From NCBI RefSeq assembly GCF_963662255.1, contig NC_085047.1:20928258-20992257 (forward strand): DNA of 64,000 bases. Direction: 5' to 3'. Position numbers and translations under genes: made by a program. Shown in pieces: positions 1 to 14,225 of the stretch. Source of the DNA: Cinclus cinclus. Lineage: Eukaryota > Chordata > Aves > Passeriformes > Cinclidae. The notes beneath the pieces are model-generated. The model was given only the letters and a program-made list of their open reading frames with translations. It was not told where the DNA came from and made no database searches. Position 1 is the stretch's first letter. Each line of letters opens with the position of its first letter.

Positions 1-2389
1 GAAGGATTCCATGAAGGAAGAAAGGATTCCAGGAAGGATTCCAGGAAGGAAGGAATACAGGAAGGAAGGAGGTATTCCAGGAAAGACGGAAGGAAGGATT
101 CCAGGAAGGAAGGATTCCAGCAAGTATTCCAGGAGGGATTCCAGGAAGGCAGGATTGCAGGAAGACACGATTCCAGGAAGGAAGGATTCCAGGAAGGAAA
201 GATTCCAGGAAGGAAGGAAGCATTCCAGGAAGGAAGGAAGGATTCCAGGAAGGATGGATTTCAGGAAGGATTCCAGGAAGGAACGATTCCAGGAAGGAAG
301 GAAGGATTCCAGGAAGGATTCCAGGAAGGAAGGATTCCAGGAAGGAAGGAAGGATTCCAGGACGGAAGGAAGGGTTCCAGGAAGGATTCCAGAAAGTGAG
401 GAAGGAAGGTTTCCAGGAAGGAAGGATGGATTCCAGGAAGGAAGGAAGGAAGGATTCCATGAAGGAAGGAAGGATTCCAGGAAGGATTCCAGGAAGGAAG
501 GAATACAGGAAGGAAGGAAGTATTCCAGGAAAGACGGAAGGCAGGATTCCAGGAAGGAAGGATTCCAGCAAGTATTCCAGGAGGGATTCCAGGAAGGCAG
601 GATTCCAGGAAGGCACGATTCCAGGAAGGAAGGATACCAGGAAGGGAAGATTCCAGGAAGGAAGGAAGCATTCCAGGGAGGAAGGAAGGATTCCAGGAAG
701 GATGGATTTCAGGAAGTTTTACAGGAAGGAAGGATTCCAGGAAGTATTCCAGGAAGGAAGGATTCCAGGAAGGAAGGAAGGATGGAAGGAAGGAAGGAAG
801 GGTTCCAGGAAGGATTCCAAGAAGGAAGGATTCCAGGAAATCAGGAAAGATTCCAGGAAGGAAGGAAGGATTCCAGGAAACAAGGAAGCATTCCAGGAAG
901 GAAGGATTCCAGGAAGGCAGGGTTCCAGGAAGGATTCCAGGAATGATTCCAGGATGGAAGGAAGGATTCCAGGAAGGATTCCAGGAAGGAAGGAAGGATT
1001 CCAGGAAGGATTCCAGGAAGGATTCCAGAAAGGAAGGATTCCAGAAAGGAAGGATTCCAGGAAAGAAGGAAGGATTCCAGGAAGGAAGGATTCCAGGATT
1101 CCAGGAGGGAAGGAAGGAAGGAAGGATTCCAGGATTCCAGGAAGGAATGAAGGAAGGGAGGATTCCAAGAAGGAAGGATTCCAGGAAGGATTCCAGGAAG
1201 GAAGGAAGGATTCCAGGAAGGAACGATTCCAGGAAGGAAGGAAGGAAGGATGGAAGGATTCCAGGAAGGATTCCAGATAGGAAGGAAGGATTCCAGGAAG
1301 GAATCCAGGAAAGAAGGAATACAGGAAGGAAGGAAGGATTCCAGGAAGGAAGGAAGGTAGGATTCCAGGAAGGAAGGAAGGATTCCAGAAAGGAAGTATT
1401 CAAGGAAGGTTTCCAGGAGGGATTCCAGGAAGGCAGTTTTCTAGGAAGGATTCCAGGAAGGATGGATTCCAGGAAGGAAGGAAGGAAGGAAGGAAGGAAG
1501 GAAGGAAGGTTCCAGGAAGGAAAGATTCCAGGAAGGCAGGAAGGATTCCAGGAAGGAAAGAAGGATTCCAGGAAGGATGGATTTCAGGAAGGATTCCAGG
1601 TAGGAAGGAAGGATTCCACAAAGGAAGTAAGGAAGGGTTCCAGGAAGGAAGGGAGGAAGGAAGGAAGGATTCCAGGAAGGATTCCAGGAAGGAAGGACTC
1701 CAGGAAGGAAGGAAGGAAGGATTCCAGGCAGGAAGGAAGGATTCCAGGAAAGAAGGAAGGATTCCAGGAAGGAAGGATTCCAGGAAGGATTCCAGGAAGG
1801 ATTCCAGGAAGGATTCCAGGAAGGAAGGAAGGAAGGTTTCCAGGCAGGAAGGAAGGATTCCAGGAAGGAAGGAAGGATTCCAGGAAGGAAGAATTCCAGG
1901 AAGGAAGAATTCCAGGAAGGACTCCAGGAAGGATTCCAGGAAGGATTCCAGGAAGGAAGGATTCCAGGAAGTATGGAAAGATTCCAGGAAGGAAGGAAGG
2001 ATTCCCGGAAGGAAGTAAGGATTCCAGGAAGGAAGGAAGGATTCCAGGAAGGAAGGAAGGATTCCAGGAAGGAAGGATTCCAGGAAGGAAGGATTCCAGG
2101 AAGGAAGGAAGGATGGAAGGCGTCCACGAAGTATTCCAGAAAGGAAGGAAGGGTTCCAGGAAGGAAGCAAGGATTCCAGGAAGGAAGGAAGGAAGGATTC
2201 CAGGAAGGAAGGAAGTATTTCAGGAAGGAAGGAAGGAAGGAAGGAAGGAAGGAAGGAAGGAAGGAAGGAAGAAAGGATTCCAGGAAGGAAGGACTCCAGG
2301 AAGTATTCCAGGAAGGATTCCAGGAAGGAAGGATTCCAGGAAGGAAGGATTCCAGGAAGGATTCCAGAAAGTGAGGAAGGAAGGGTTCC

Positions 2390-5300
2390 AGGAAGGAAGG
2401 ATGGATTCCAGGAAGGAAGGATTCCAGGAAGGAAGGAAGGATTCCAGGAAGGAAGGAAGGGTTCCAGGAAGGAAGGATCCCAGGCAGGATTCCAGGAAGG
2501 AAGTATTCCAGGAAGGATTCCAGGAAGGATTCCAGGAAGCATTCCATGAAGGACTCGAGGAAGGAAGGAAGGAAGCGAGGATTCCAGGAAGGAAGGAAGG
2601 AAGGATTCCAGGAAGGAAGGAAGGATGGATTCCAGGAAGGAAGGAAGGAAGGAAGGAAGGAAGGAAGGAAGGATTCCAGGCAGGATTCCAGGAAGGAAGG
2701 ATTCCAGGAAGGATTCCAGGAAGGAAGTAAGTAAGGAAGGAAGATTCCAGGAAGGATTCCAGGAAGGAAGGATTCCAGGAAGGATTCCAGAAAGTAAGGA
2801 AGGAAGGTTTCCAGGAAGGAAGGATGGATTCCAGGAAGGAAGGAAGGATGGATTCCAGGAAGGATTCCAGGAAGGAAGGAATACAGGAAGGAAGGAAAGA
2901 TTCAAAGAAGGAAGGATTCAAGGAAGGATTCCAGCAAGGAAGGAAGGATTCCAGGAAGGATTCCAGGAAGGAAGGAAGGATTCCAGGAAGGATTCCAGGA
3001 AGGATTCCAGGAAGGAAGGAAGGAAGGAAGTATTCCAGGAAGGAAGGATTTAAGGAAGGGCTCCAGGAATAAAGGATTCCTGGAAGGAAGGAAGGAAGGA
3101 TTCCTGGAAGGAAGGAATCCAGGATGGAAGGAAGTATTCCAGGAAGGAAGGAAGGATTCCAAGAAGGAAGGTTTCAAGGGAGGATTCCAGGAAGGAAGGA
3201 AGGATTCCAGGAAGGATTCCAGGAAGAATTCCAGGAAGGAAGGATTCCAGGAAGGAAGGAAGAAGGAAGGAAGGAATGATTCCATGAAGGAAGGATTCCA
3301 GGAAGGAAGGAAGTATTCCAGGAAGGATTCCAGGAAGGAATCCAGGAAGCATTCCATGAAGGACTCGAGGAAGGAAGGAAGGAAGCAAGGATTCCAGGAA
3401 GGAAGGAAGGAAGGAAGGAAGGAAGGAAGGAAGGAAGGAAGGAAGGAAGGAAGGAAGGAAGGATTCCAGGCAGGATTCCAGGAAGGAAGGATTCCAGGAA
3501 GGATTCCAGGAAGGAAGTAAGGAAGGAAGGAAAGATTCCAGGAAGGATTCCAGGAAGGAAGGATTCCAGGAAGGATTCCAGAAAGTAAGGACGGAATGTT
3601 TCCAGGAAGGAAGGATGGATTCCAGGAAGGAAGGAAGGATGGATTCCAGGAAGGAAGGAAGGATTCCAGGAAGGATTCCAGGAAGGAAGGAATACAGGAA
3701 GGAAGGAAGGATTCAAAGAAGGAAGGATTCAAGGAAGGATTCCAGGAAGGAAGGAAGGATTCCAGGAAGGAAGGAAAGATTCCAGGAAGCAAGGATTCCA
3801 GGAAGGAAGAATTCCAGGAAGGATTCCAGGAAGGAAGGATTCCAGGAAGGATTCTAGGAAGGATTCCAGGAAGGAAGGATTCCAGAAGTATGGAAAGATT
3901 CCAGGAAGGAAGGATTCCAGGAAGGAAGGAAGGATTCCAGGAAGGAAGGAAGGATTCCAGGAAGGAAGGAAGGAGTCCAGGAAGGAAGGATTCCAGGAAG
4001 GAAGGAAGGATGGAAGGATTCCACGAAGGATTCCAGAAAGGAAGGAAGGGTTCCAGGAAGGAAGGATGGATTCCAGGAAGGAAGGTAGGATTCCAGGAAG
4101 GATTCCAGGAAGGAAGTAATACAGGAAGGAAGGAAGTATTTCAGGAAGGAAGGAAGGAAGGAAGGAAGGAATCCAGAAAGGAAGGAATGATTCCCGGAAG
4201 GAAGGATTCCAGGAAGGATTCCAGGAAGGAGTCCAGGAAGGAAGGAATTATTCCAGGAAGGATTCCAGGAAGGAAGGATGGATTCCATTAAGGAGGGAAG
4301 GATTCCGGGAAGGATTCCTGGAAGGAAGGATTCCAGGAAAGAAGGAAGGAAGGATTCCAGGAAGGAAGGAAGGAAGGATTCCAGGAAGGAAGGAAGGATT
4401 CCAGGAAAGATTCCAGGAAGGATTCCAGGAAGGAAGGATGGATTCCATGAAGGATGGAAGGATTCCACGAAGGATTCCAGGAAGGAAGGAAGGAAGGATT
4501 CCAGCAAGGAAGGAAGGATTCCAGGAAGGAAGGAAGGAAGGATTCCAGGAATGATTCCAGGAAGGATTCCGGGAAGGATAACAGGAAGGATTCAGGGAAG
4601 GAATGAAGGAAGTGAGTAATATAGGAAGGAAGGAAGTATTTCAGGAAGGAAGGAAGGAAGGAAGGAAGGAAGGAAGGAAGGATTCCAGGCAGGATTCCAG
4701 GAAGGAAGGATTCCAGGAAGGATTCAAGGAAGGAAGGAAGTAAGGAAGGAAAGATTCCAGGAAGGATTCCAGGAAGGAAGGATTCCAGGAAGGATTCCAG
4801 AAAGTAAGGAAGGAAGGTTTCCAGGAAGGAAGGATGGATTCCAGGAAGGAAGGAAGGATGGATTCCAGGAAGGATTCCAGGAAGGAAGGAATACAGGAAG
4901 GAAGGAAAGATTCAAAGAAGGAAGGATTCAAGGAAGGATTCCAGCAAGGAAGGAATGATTCCAGGAAGGATTCCAGGAAGGAAGGAAGGATTCCAGGAAG
5001 GATTCCAGGAAGGATTCCAGGAAGGAAGGAAGGAAGGATTCCAGGAAGGAAGGAAGGAAGGAAGTATTCCAGGAAGGAAGGATTTAAGGAAGGGCTCCAG
5101 GAAGGAAGGGATCCTGGAAGGAAGGAAGGAAGGATTCCTGGAAGGAAGGAATCCAGGATGGAAGGAAGTATTCCAGGAAGGAAGGAAGGATTCCAAGAAG
5201 GAAGGATTCAAGGAAGGATTCCAGGAAGGAAGGAAGGATTCCAGGAAGGATTCCAGAAAGTGAGGAAGGAAGGTTTCCAGGAAGGAAGGATGGATTCCAG

Positions 5301-7862
5301 GAAGGAAGGAAGGATTCCAGGAAGGAAGGAAGGATTCCAGGAAGGAAGGAAAGATTCCAGGAAGCAAGGATTCCAGGAAGGAAGAATTCCAGGAAGGATT
5401 CCAGGAAGGAAGGATTCCAGGAAGGATTCTAGGAAGGATTCCAGGAAGGAAGGATTCCAGAAGTATGGAAAGATTCCAGGAAGGAAGGATTCCAGGAAGG
5501 AAGGAAGGATTCCAGGAAGGAAGGAAGGATTCCAGGAAGGAAGGAAGGAGTCCAGGAAGGAAGGATTCCAGGAAGGAAGGAAGGATGGAAGGATTCCACG
5601 AAGGATTCCAGAAAGGAAGGAAGGGTTCCAGGAAGGAAGGATGGATTCCAGGAAGGAAGGTAGGATTCCAGGAAGGATTCCAGGAAGGAAGTAATACAGG
5701 AAGGAAGGAAGTATTTCAGGAAGGAAGGAAGGAAGGAAGGAAGGAATCCAGAAAGGAAGGAATGATTCCCGGAAGGAAGGATTCCAGGAAGGATTCCAGG
5801 AAGGAGTCCAGGAAGGAAGGAATTATTCCAGGAAGGATTCCAGGAAGGAAGGATGGATTCCATTAAGGAGGGAAGGATTCCGGGAAGGATTCCTGGAAGG
5901 AAGGATTCCAGGAAAGAAGGAAGGAAGGATTCCAGGAAGGAAGGAAGGAAGGATTCCAGGAAGGAAGGAAGGATTCCAGGAAAGATTCCAGGAAGGATTC
6001 CAGGAAGGAAGGATGGATTCCATGAAGGATGGAAGGATTCCACGAAGGATTCCAGGAAGGAAGGAAGGAAGGATTCCAGCAAGGAAGGAAGGATTCCAGG
6101 AAGGAAGGAAGGAAGGATTCCAGGAATGATTCCAGGAAGGATTCCGGGAAGGATAACAGGAAGGATTCAGGGAAGGAATGAAGGAAGTGAGTAATATAGG
6201 AAGGAAGGAAGTATTTCAGGAAGGAAGGAAGGAAGGTAGGAAGGAAGGAAGGAAGGATTCCAGGCAGGATTCCAGGAAGGAAGGATTCCAGGAAGGATTC
6301 AAGGAAGGAAGTAAGTAAGGAAGGAAAGATTCCAGGAAGGATTCCAGGAAGGAAGGATTCCAGGAAGGATTCCAGAAAGTAAGGAAGGAAGGTTTCCAGG
6401 AAGGAAGGATGGATTCCAGGAAGGAAGGAAGGATGGATTCCAGGAAGGATTCCAGGAAGGAAGGAATACAGGAAGGAAGGAAAGATTCAAAGAAGGAAGG
6501 ATTCAAGGAAGGATTCCAGCAAGGAAGGAAGGATTCCAGGAAGGATTCCAGGAAGGAAGGAAGGATTCCAGGAAGGATTCCAGGAAGGATTCCAGGAAGG
6601 AAGGAAGGAAGGATTCCAGGAAGGAAGGAAGGAAGGAAGTATTCCAGGAAGGAAGGATTTAAGGAAGGGCTCCAGGAAGGAAGGGATCCTGGAAGGAAGG
6701 AAGGAAGGATTCCTGGAAGGAAGGAATCCAGGATGGAAGGAAGTATTCCAGGAAGGAAGGAAGGATTCCAAGAAGGAAGGATTCAAGGAAGGATTCCAGG
6801 AAGGAAGGAAGGATTCCAGGAAGGATTCCAGAAAGTGAGGAAGGAAGGTTTCCAGGAAGGAAGGATGGATTCCAGGAAGGAAGGAAGGATTCCAGGAAGG
6901 AAGGAAGGATTCCAGGAAGGAAGGATCCCAGGCAGGATTCCAGGAAGGAAGTATTCCAGGAAGGATTCCAGGAAGGATTCCAGGAAGCATTCCATGAAGG
7001 ACTCGAGGAAGGAAGGAAGGAAGCAAGGATTCCAGGAAGGAAGGAAGGAAGGATTCCAGGAAGGAAGGAAGGAAGGAAGGAAGGAAGGATTCCAGGCAGG
7101 ATTCCAGGAAGGAAGGATTCCAGGAAGGATTCCAGGAAGGAAGTAAGTAAGGAAGGAAAGATTCCAGGAAGGATTCCAGGAAGGAAGGATTCCAGGAAGG
7201 ATTCCAGAAAGTAAGGACGGAAGGTTTCCAGGAAGGAAGGATGGATTCCAGGAAGGAAGGAAGGATGGATTCCAGGAAGGAAGGAAGGATTCCAGGAAGG
7301 ATTCCAGGAAGGAAGGAATACAGGAGGGAAGGAAGGATTCAAAGAAGGAAGGATTCAAGGAATGATTCATGGAAGGAAGGAAGGATTCCAGGAAGGAAGG
7401 AAAGATTCCAGGAAGCAAGGATTCCAGGAAGGAAGAATTCCAGGAAGGATTCCAGGAAGGAAGGATTCCAGGAAGGATTCTAGGAAGGATTCCAGGAAGG
7501 AAGGATTCCAGAAGTATGGAAAGATTCCAGGAAGGAAGGATTCCAGGAAGGAAGGAAGGATTCCAGGAAGGAAGGAAGGATTCCAGGAAGGAAGGAAGGA
7601 GTCCAGGAAGGAAGGATTCCAGGAAGGAAGGAAGGATGGAAGGATTCCACGAAGGATTCCAGAAAGGAAGGAAGGGTTCCAGGAAGGAAGGATGGATTCC
7701 AGGAAGGAAGGTAGGATTCCAGGAAGGATTCCAGGAAGGAAGTAATACAGGAAGGAAGGAAGTATTTCAGGAAGGAAGGAAGGAAGGAAGTTAGGAATCC
7801 AGAAAGGAAGGAATGATTCCCGGAAGGAAGGATTCCAGGAAGGATTCCAGGAAGGAGTCCAG
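2390..7862. repeat. 5,471-bp higher-order unit 1A
   Basis: The variant pattern starting near GGATGGATTCC at about 2,400 recurs at 7,871, 5,471 bp later, and stays in register to the end of the unit. The boundary is accurate to about 10 bp because both edges fall inside the same core repeat. The unit contains two tandem 1,575-bp subunits and a third partial one. Confidence 0.85.
3745..6894. repeat. Pair of tandem 1,575-bp subunits in unit 1A
   Basis: The pattern from about 3,745 to 5,319 repeats at 5,320-6,894 with a constant 1,575-bp shift. Landmarks are GATTCTAGG (3,851 and 5,426), GGAATTATTCC (4,245 and 5,820), CCATTAAGGAGGG (4,266 and 5,841) and GGATAACAGG (4,577 and 6,152). A third, partial copy starts near 7,372 and breaks off near 7,790. 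Confidence 0.85.
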
Positions 7863-10800
7863 GAAGGAAGGATGGATTCCAGGAAGGAAGGATTCCAGGA
7901 AGGAAGGAAGGATTCCAGGAAGGAAGGAAGGGTTCCAGGAAGGAAGGATCCCAGGCAGGATTCCAGGAAGGAAGTATTCCAGGAAGGATTCCAGGAAGGA
8001 TTCCAGGAAGCATTCCATGAAGGACTCGAGGAAGGAAGGAAGGAAGCGAGGATTCCAGGAAGGAAGGAAGGAAGGATTCCAGGAAGGAAGGAAGGATGGA
8101 TTCCAGGAAGGAAGGAAGGAAGGAAGGAAGGAAGGAAGGAAGGATTCCAGGCAGGATTCCAGGAAGGAAGGATTCCAGGAAGGATTCCAGGAAGGAAGTA
8201 AGTAAGGAAGGAAGATTCCAGGAAGGATTCCAGGAAGGAAGGATTCCAGGAAGGATTCCAGAAAGTAAGGAAGGAAGGTTTCCAGGAAGGAAGGATGGAT
8301 TCCAGGAAGGAAGGAAGGATGGATTCCAGGAAGGATTCCAGGAAGGAAGGAATACAGGAAGGAAGGAAAGATTCAAAGAAGGAAGGATTCAAGGAAGGAT
8401 TCCAGCAAGGAAGGAAGGATTCCAGGAAGGATTCCAGGAAGGAAGGAAGGATTCCAGGAAGGATTCCAGGAAGGATTCCAGGAAGGAAGGAAGGAAGGAA
8501 GTATTCCAGGAAGGAAGGATTTAAGGAAGGGCTCCAGGAATAAAGGATTCCTGGAAGGAAGGAAGGAAGGATTCCTGGAAGGAAGGAATCCAGGATGGAA
8601 GGAAGTATTCCAGGAAGGAAGGAAGGATTCCAAGAAGGAAGGTTTCAAGGGAGGATTCCAGGAAGGAAGGAAGGATTCCAGGAAGGATTCCAGGAAGAAT
8701 TCCAGGAAGGAAGGATTCCAGGAAGGAAGGAAGAAGGAAGGAAGGAATGATTCCATGAAGGAAGGATTCCAGGAAGGAAGGAAGTATTCCAGGAAGGATT
8801 CCAGGAAGGAATCCAGGAAGCATTCCATGAAGGACTCGAGGAAGGAAGGAAGGAAGCAAGGATTCCAGGAAGGAAGGAAGGAAGGAAGGAAGGAAGGAAG
8901 GAAGGAAGGAAGGAAGGAAGGAAGGAAGGAAGGATTCCAGGCAGGATTCCAGGAAGGAAGGATTCCAGGAAGGATTCCAGGAAGGAAGTAAGGAAGGAAG
9001 GAAAGATTCCAGGAAGGATTCCAGGAAGGAAGGATTCCAGGAAGGATTCCAGAAAGTAAGGACGGAATGTTTCCAGGAAGGAAGGATGGATTCCAGGAAG
9101 GAAGGAAGGATGGATTCCAGGAAGGAAGGAAGGATTCCAGGAAGGATTCCAGGAAGGAAGGAATACAGGAAGGAAGGAAGGATTCAAAGAAGGAAGGATT
9201 CAAGGAAGGATTCCAGGAAGGAAGGAAGGATTCCAGGAAGGAAGGAAAGATTCCAGGAAGCAAGGATTCCAGGAAGGAAGAATTCCAGGAAGGATTCCAG
9301 GAAGGAAGGATTCCAGGAAGGATTCTAGGAAGGATTCCAGGAAGGAAGGATTCCAGAAGTATGGAAAGATTCCAGGAAGGAAGGATTCCAGGAAGGAAGG
9401 AAGGATTCCAGGAAGGAAGGAAGGATTCCAGGAAGGAAGGAAGGAGTCCAGGAAGGAAGGATTCCAGGAAGGAAGGAAGGATGGAAGGATTCCACGAAGG
9501 ATTCCAGAAAGGAAGGAAGGGTTCCAGGAAGGAAGGATGGATTCCAGGAAGGAAGGTAGGATTCCAGGAAGGATTCCAGGAAGGAAGTAATACAGGAAGG
9601 AAGGAAGTATTTCAGGAAGGAAGGAAGGAAGGAAGGAAGGAATCCAGAAAGGAAGGAATGATTCCCGGAAGGAAGGATTCCAGGAAGGATTCCAGGAAGG
9701 AGTCCAGGAAGGAAGGAATTATTCCAGGAAGGATTCCAGGAAGGAAGGATGGATTCCATTAAGGAGGGAAGGATTCCGGGAAGGATTCCTGGAAGGAAGG
9801 ATTCCAGGAAAGAAGGAAGGAAGGATTCCAGGAAGGAAGGAAGGAAGGATTCCAGGAAGGAAGGAAGGATTCCAGGAAAGATTCCAGGAAGGATTCCAGG
9901 AAGGAAGGATGGATTCCATGAAGGATGGAAGGATTCCACGAAGGATTCCAGGAAGGAAGGAAGGAAGGATTCCAGCAAGGAAGGAAGGATTCCAGGAAGG
10001 AAGGAAGGAAGGATTCCAGGAATGATTCCAGGAAGGATTCCGGGAAGGATAACAGGAAGGATTCAGGGAAGGAATGAAGGAAGTGAGTAATATAGGAAGG
10101 AAGGAAGTATTTCAGGAAGGAAGGAAGGAAGGAAGGAAGGAAGGAAGGAAGGATTCCAGGCAGGATTCCAGGAAGGAAGGATTCCAGGAAGGATTCAAGG
10201 AAGGAAGGAAGTAAGGAAGGAAAGATTCCAGGAAGGATTCCAGGAAGGAAGGATTCCAGGAAGGATTCCAGAAAGTAAGGAAGGAAGGTTTCCAGGAAGG
10301 AAGGATGGATTCCAGGAAGGAAGGAAGGATGGATTCCAGGAAGGATTCCAGGAAGGAAGGAATACAGGAAGGAAGGAAAGATTCAAAGAAGGAAGGATTC
10401 AAGGAAGGATTCCAGCAAGGAAGGAATGATTCCAGGAAGGATTCCAGGAAGGAAGGAAGGATTCCAGGAAGGATTCCAGGAAGGATTCCAGGAAGGAAGG
10501 AAGGAAGGATTCCAGGAAGGAAGGAAGGAAGGAAGTATTCCAGGAAGGAAGGATTTAAGGAAGGGCTCCAGGAAGGAAGGGATCCTGGAAGGAAGGAAGG
10601 AAGGATTCCTGGAAGGAAGGAATCCAGGATGGAAGGAAGTATTCCAGGAAGGAAGGAAGGATTCCAAGAAGGAAGGATTCAAGGAAGGATTCCAGGAAGG
10701 AAGGAAGGATTCCAGGAAGGATTCCAGAAAGTGAGGAAGGAAGGTTTCCAGGAAGGAAGGATGGATTCCAGGAAGGAAGGAAGGATTCCAGGAAGGAAGG

Positions 10801-13337
10801 AAGGATTCCAGGAAGGAAGGAAAGATTCCAGGAAGCAAGGATTCCAGGAAGGAAGAATTCCAGGAAGGATTCCAGGAAGGAAGGATTCCAGGAAGGATTC
10901 TAGGAAGGATTCCAGGAAGGAAGGATTCCAGAAGTATGGAAAGATTCCAGGAAGGAAGGATTCCAGGAAGGAAGGAAGGATTCCAGGAAGGAAGGAAGGA
11001 TTCCAGGAAGGAAGGAAGGAGTCCAGGAAGGAAGGATTCCAGGAAGGAAGGAAGGATGGAAGGATTCCACGAAGGATTCCAGAAAGGAAGGAAGGGTTCC
11101 AGGAAGGAAGGATGGATTCCAGGAAGGAAGGTAGGATTCCAGGAAGGATTCCAGGAAGGAAGTAATACAGGAAGGAAGGAAGTATTTCAGGAAGGAAGGA
11201 AGGAAGGAAGGAAGGAATCCAGAAAGGAAGGAATGATTCCCGGAAGGAAGGATTCCAGGAAGGATTCCAGGAAGGAGTCCAGGAAGGAAGGAATTATTCC
11301 AGGAAGGATTCCAGGAAGGAAGGATGGATTCCATTAAGGAGGGAAGGATTCCGGGAAGGATTCCTGGAAGGAAGGATTCCAGGAAAGAAGGAAGGAAGGA
11401 TTCCAGGAAGGAAGGAAGGAAGGATTCCAGGAAGGAAGGAAGGATTCCAGGAAAGATTCCAGGAAGGATTCCAGGAAGGAAGGATGGATTCCATGAAGGA
11501 TGGAAGGATTCCACGAAGGATTCCAGGAAGGAAGGAAGGAAGGATTCCAGCAAGGAAGGAAGGATTCCAGGAAGGAAGGAAGGAAGGATTCCAGGAATGA
11601 TTCCAGGAAGGATTCCGGGAAGGATAACAGGAAGGATTCAGGGAAGGAATGAAGGAAGTGAGTAATATAGGAAGGAAGGAAGTATTTCAGGAAGGAAGGA
11701 AGGAAGGAAGGAAGGAAGGAAGGAAGGATTCCAGGCAGGATTCCAGGAAGGAAGGATTCCAGGAAGGATTCAAGGAAGGAAGTAAGTAAGGAAGGAAAGA
11801 TTCCAGGAAGGATTCCAGGAAGGAAGGATTCCAGGAAGGATTCCAGAAAGTAAGGAAGGAAGGTTTCCAGGAAGGAAGGATGGATTCCAGGAAGGAAGGA
11901 AGGATGGATTCCAGGAAGGATTCCAGGAAGGAAGGAATACAGGAAGGAAGGAAAGATTCAAAGAAGGAAGGATTCAAGGAAGGATTCCAGCAAGGAAGGA
12001 AGGATTCCAGGAAGGATTCCAGGAAGGAAGGAAGGATTCCAGGAAGGATTCCAGGAAGGATTCCAGGAAGGAAGGAAGGAAGGATTCCAGGAAGGAAGGA
12101 AGGAAGGAAGTATTCCAGGAAGGAAGGATTTAAGGAAGGGCTCCAGGAAGGAAGGGATCCTGGATGGAAGGAAGGAAGGATTCCTGGAAGGAAGGAATCC
12201 AGGATGGAAGGAAGTATTCCAGGAAGGAAGGAAGGATTCCAAGAAGGAAGGATTCAAGGAAGGATTCCAGGAAGGAAGGAAGGATTCCAGGAAGGATTCC
12301 AGAAAGTGAGGAAGGAAGGTTTCCAGGAAGGAAGGATGGATTCCAGGAAGGAAGGAAGGATTCCAGGAAGGAAGGAAGGATTCCAGGAAGGAAGGATCCC
12401 AGGCAGGATTCCAGGAAGGAAGTATTCCAGGAAGGATTCCAGGAAGGATTCCAGGAAGCATTCCATGAAGGACTCGAGGAAGGAAGGAAGGAAGCAAGGA
12501 TTCCAGGAAGGAAGGAAGGAAGGATTCCAGGAAGGAAGGAAGGAAGGAAGGAAGGAAGGATTCCAGGCAGGATTCCAGGAAGGAAGGATTCCAGGAAGGA
12601 TTCCAGGAAGGAAGTAAGTAAGGAAGGAAAGATTCCAGGAAGGATTCCAGGAAGGAAGGATTCCAGGAAGGATTCCAGAAAGTAAGGACGGAAGGTTTCC
12701 AGGAAGGAAGGATGGATTCCAGGAAGGAAGGAAGGATGGATTCCAGGAAGGAAGGAAGGATTCCAGGAAGGATTCCAGGAAGGAAGGAATACAGGAGGGA
12801 AGGAAGGATTCAAAGAAGGAAGGATTCAAGGAAGGATTCCAGGAAGGAAGGAAGGATTCCAGGAAGGAAGGAAAGATTCCAGGAAGCAAGGATTCCAGGA
12901 AGGAAGAATTCCAGGAAGGATTCCAGGAAGGAAGGATTCCAGGAAGGATTCTAGGAAGGATTCCAGGAAGGAAGGATTCCAGAAGTATGGAAATATTCCA
13001 GGAAGGAAGGATTCCAGGAAGGAAGGAACGATTCCAGGAAGGAAGGAAGGATTCCAGGAAGGAAGGAAGGAGTCCAGGAAGGAAGGATTCCAGGAAGGAA
13101 GGAAGGATGGAAGGATTCCACGAAGGATTCCAGAAAGGAAGGAAGGGTTCCAGGAAGGAAGGATGGATTCCAGGAAGGAAGGTAGGATTCCAGGAAGGAT
13201 TCCAGGAAGGAAGTAATACAGGAAGGAAGGAAGTATTTCAGGAAGGAAGGAAGGAAGGAAGGAAGGAAGGAATCCAGAAAGGAAGGAATGATTCCCGGAA
13301 GGAAGGATTCCAGGAAGGATTCCAGGAAGGAGTCCAG
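7863..13337. repeat. 5,471-bp higher-order unit 1B
   Basis: Tandem partner of unit 1A at offset 5,471. Small differences separate it from 1A. GGAAAGATTCC becomes GGAAATATTCC near 12,990, a W codon variant lies near 12,164, and one extra GGAA occurs near 13,260 where 1A has GGAAGTTAGG. Homology is lost after about 13,337, where this copy continues into GGAATTATTCC. Confidence 0.85.
9216..12365. repeat. Pair of tandem 1,575-bp subunits in unit 1B
   Basis: Same structure as the pair at 3,745-6,894, shifted by 5,471 bp. For example, GGATAACAGG occurs near 10,048 and 11,623. Confidence 0.85.
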
Positions 13338-14225
13338 GAAGGAAGGAATTATTCCAGGAAGGATTCCAGGAAGGAAGGATGGATTCCATTAAGGAGGGAA
13401 GGATTCCGGGAAGGATTCCTGGAAGGAAGGATTCCAGGAAGGAAGGAAGGAAGGATTCCAGGAAGGAAGGAAGGAAGGATTCCAGGAAGGAAGGAAGGAA
13501 GGATTCCAGGAAGGAAGGAAGGATTCCAGGAAAGATTCCAGGAAGGATTCCAGGAAGGAAGGATGGATTCCATGAAGGATGGAAGGATTCCACGAAGGAT
13601 TCCAGGAAGGAAGGAAGGAAGGATTCCAGCAAGGAAGGATTGATTCCAGGAAGGATGGAAGGCAGGATTCCAGGAAGGAAGGAAGGATTCCGGGAAGGAT
13701 TCCAGGAAGGATTCTAGGAAGGAATGAAGGAAGTGGGTAATATAGGAAGGAAGGAAGTATTTCAGGAAGGAAGGAAGGAAGGAAGGATTCCAGGCAGGAT
13801 TCCAGGAAGGAAGGATTCCAGGAAGGATTCCAGGAAGGAAGTAAGTAAGGAAGGAAAGATTCCAGGAAGGATTCCAGGAAGGAAGGATTCCAGGAAGGAT
13901 TCCAGAAAGTAAGGACGGAAGGTTTCCAGGAAGGAAGGATGGATTCCAGGAAGGAAGGAAGGATGGATTCCAGGAAGGATTCCAGGAAGGAAGGAATACA
14001 GGAAGGAAGGAAATATTCAAAGAAGGAAGGATTCAAGGAAGGATTCCAGCAAGGAAGGAAGGATTCCAGGAAGGATTCCAGGAAGGAAGGAAGGATTCCA
14101 GGAAGGATTCCAGGAAGGATTCCAGGAAGGAAGGAAGGAAGGATTCCAGGAAGGAAGGAAGGAAGTATTCCAGGAAGGAAGGATTTAAGGAAGGGCTCCA
14201 GGAAGGAAGGATTCCAGGAAGGATT

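Larger units (their letters stand above)
1..14225. repeat. 14.2-kb supra-repeat, copy 1 (left edge cut by window)
   Basis: Bases 1-14,225 recur 21,411 bp downstream. The variant units keep the same order and spacing throughout. The only difference I found by eye is a two-base change at about 7,369-7,370 (ATTCATGG here, ATTCCAGG in the other copy). Identity ends near 14,225, where this copy continues with GGATTCC and the other with GGAAGGAAGGAAGAATTCC. The left boundary is not visible. The similarity is far too high for old repeats, so this is either a very recent duplication or an assembly artefact. Confidence 0.9.

Noticed and set aside
943..2730. A 595-codon plus-strand ORF, and dozens of similar ones up to 869 codons on either strand inside the satellite
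   Set aside because: They consist only of GRIP/EGFQ/KDSR or WNPS/GILP/ESFL repeats, overlap in several frames at once, and follow directly from a stop-free repeat unit.
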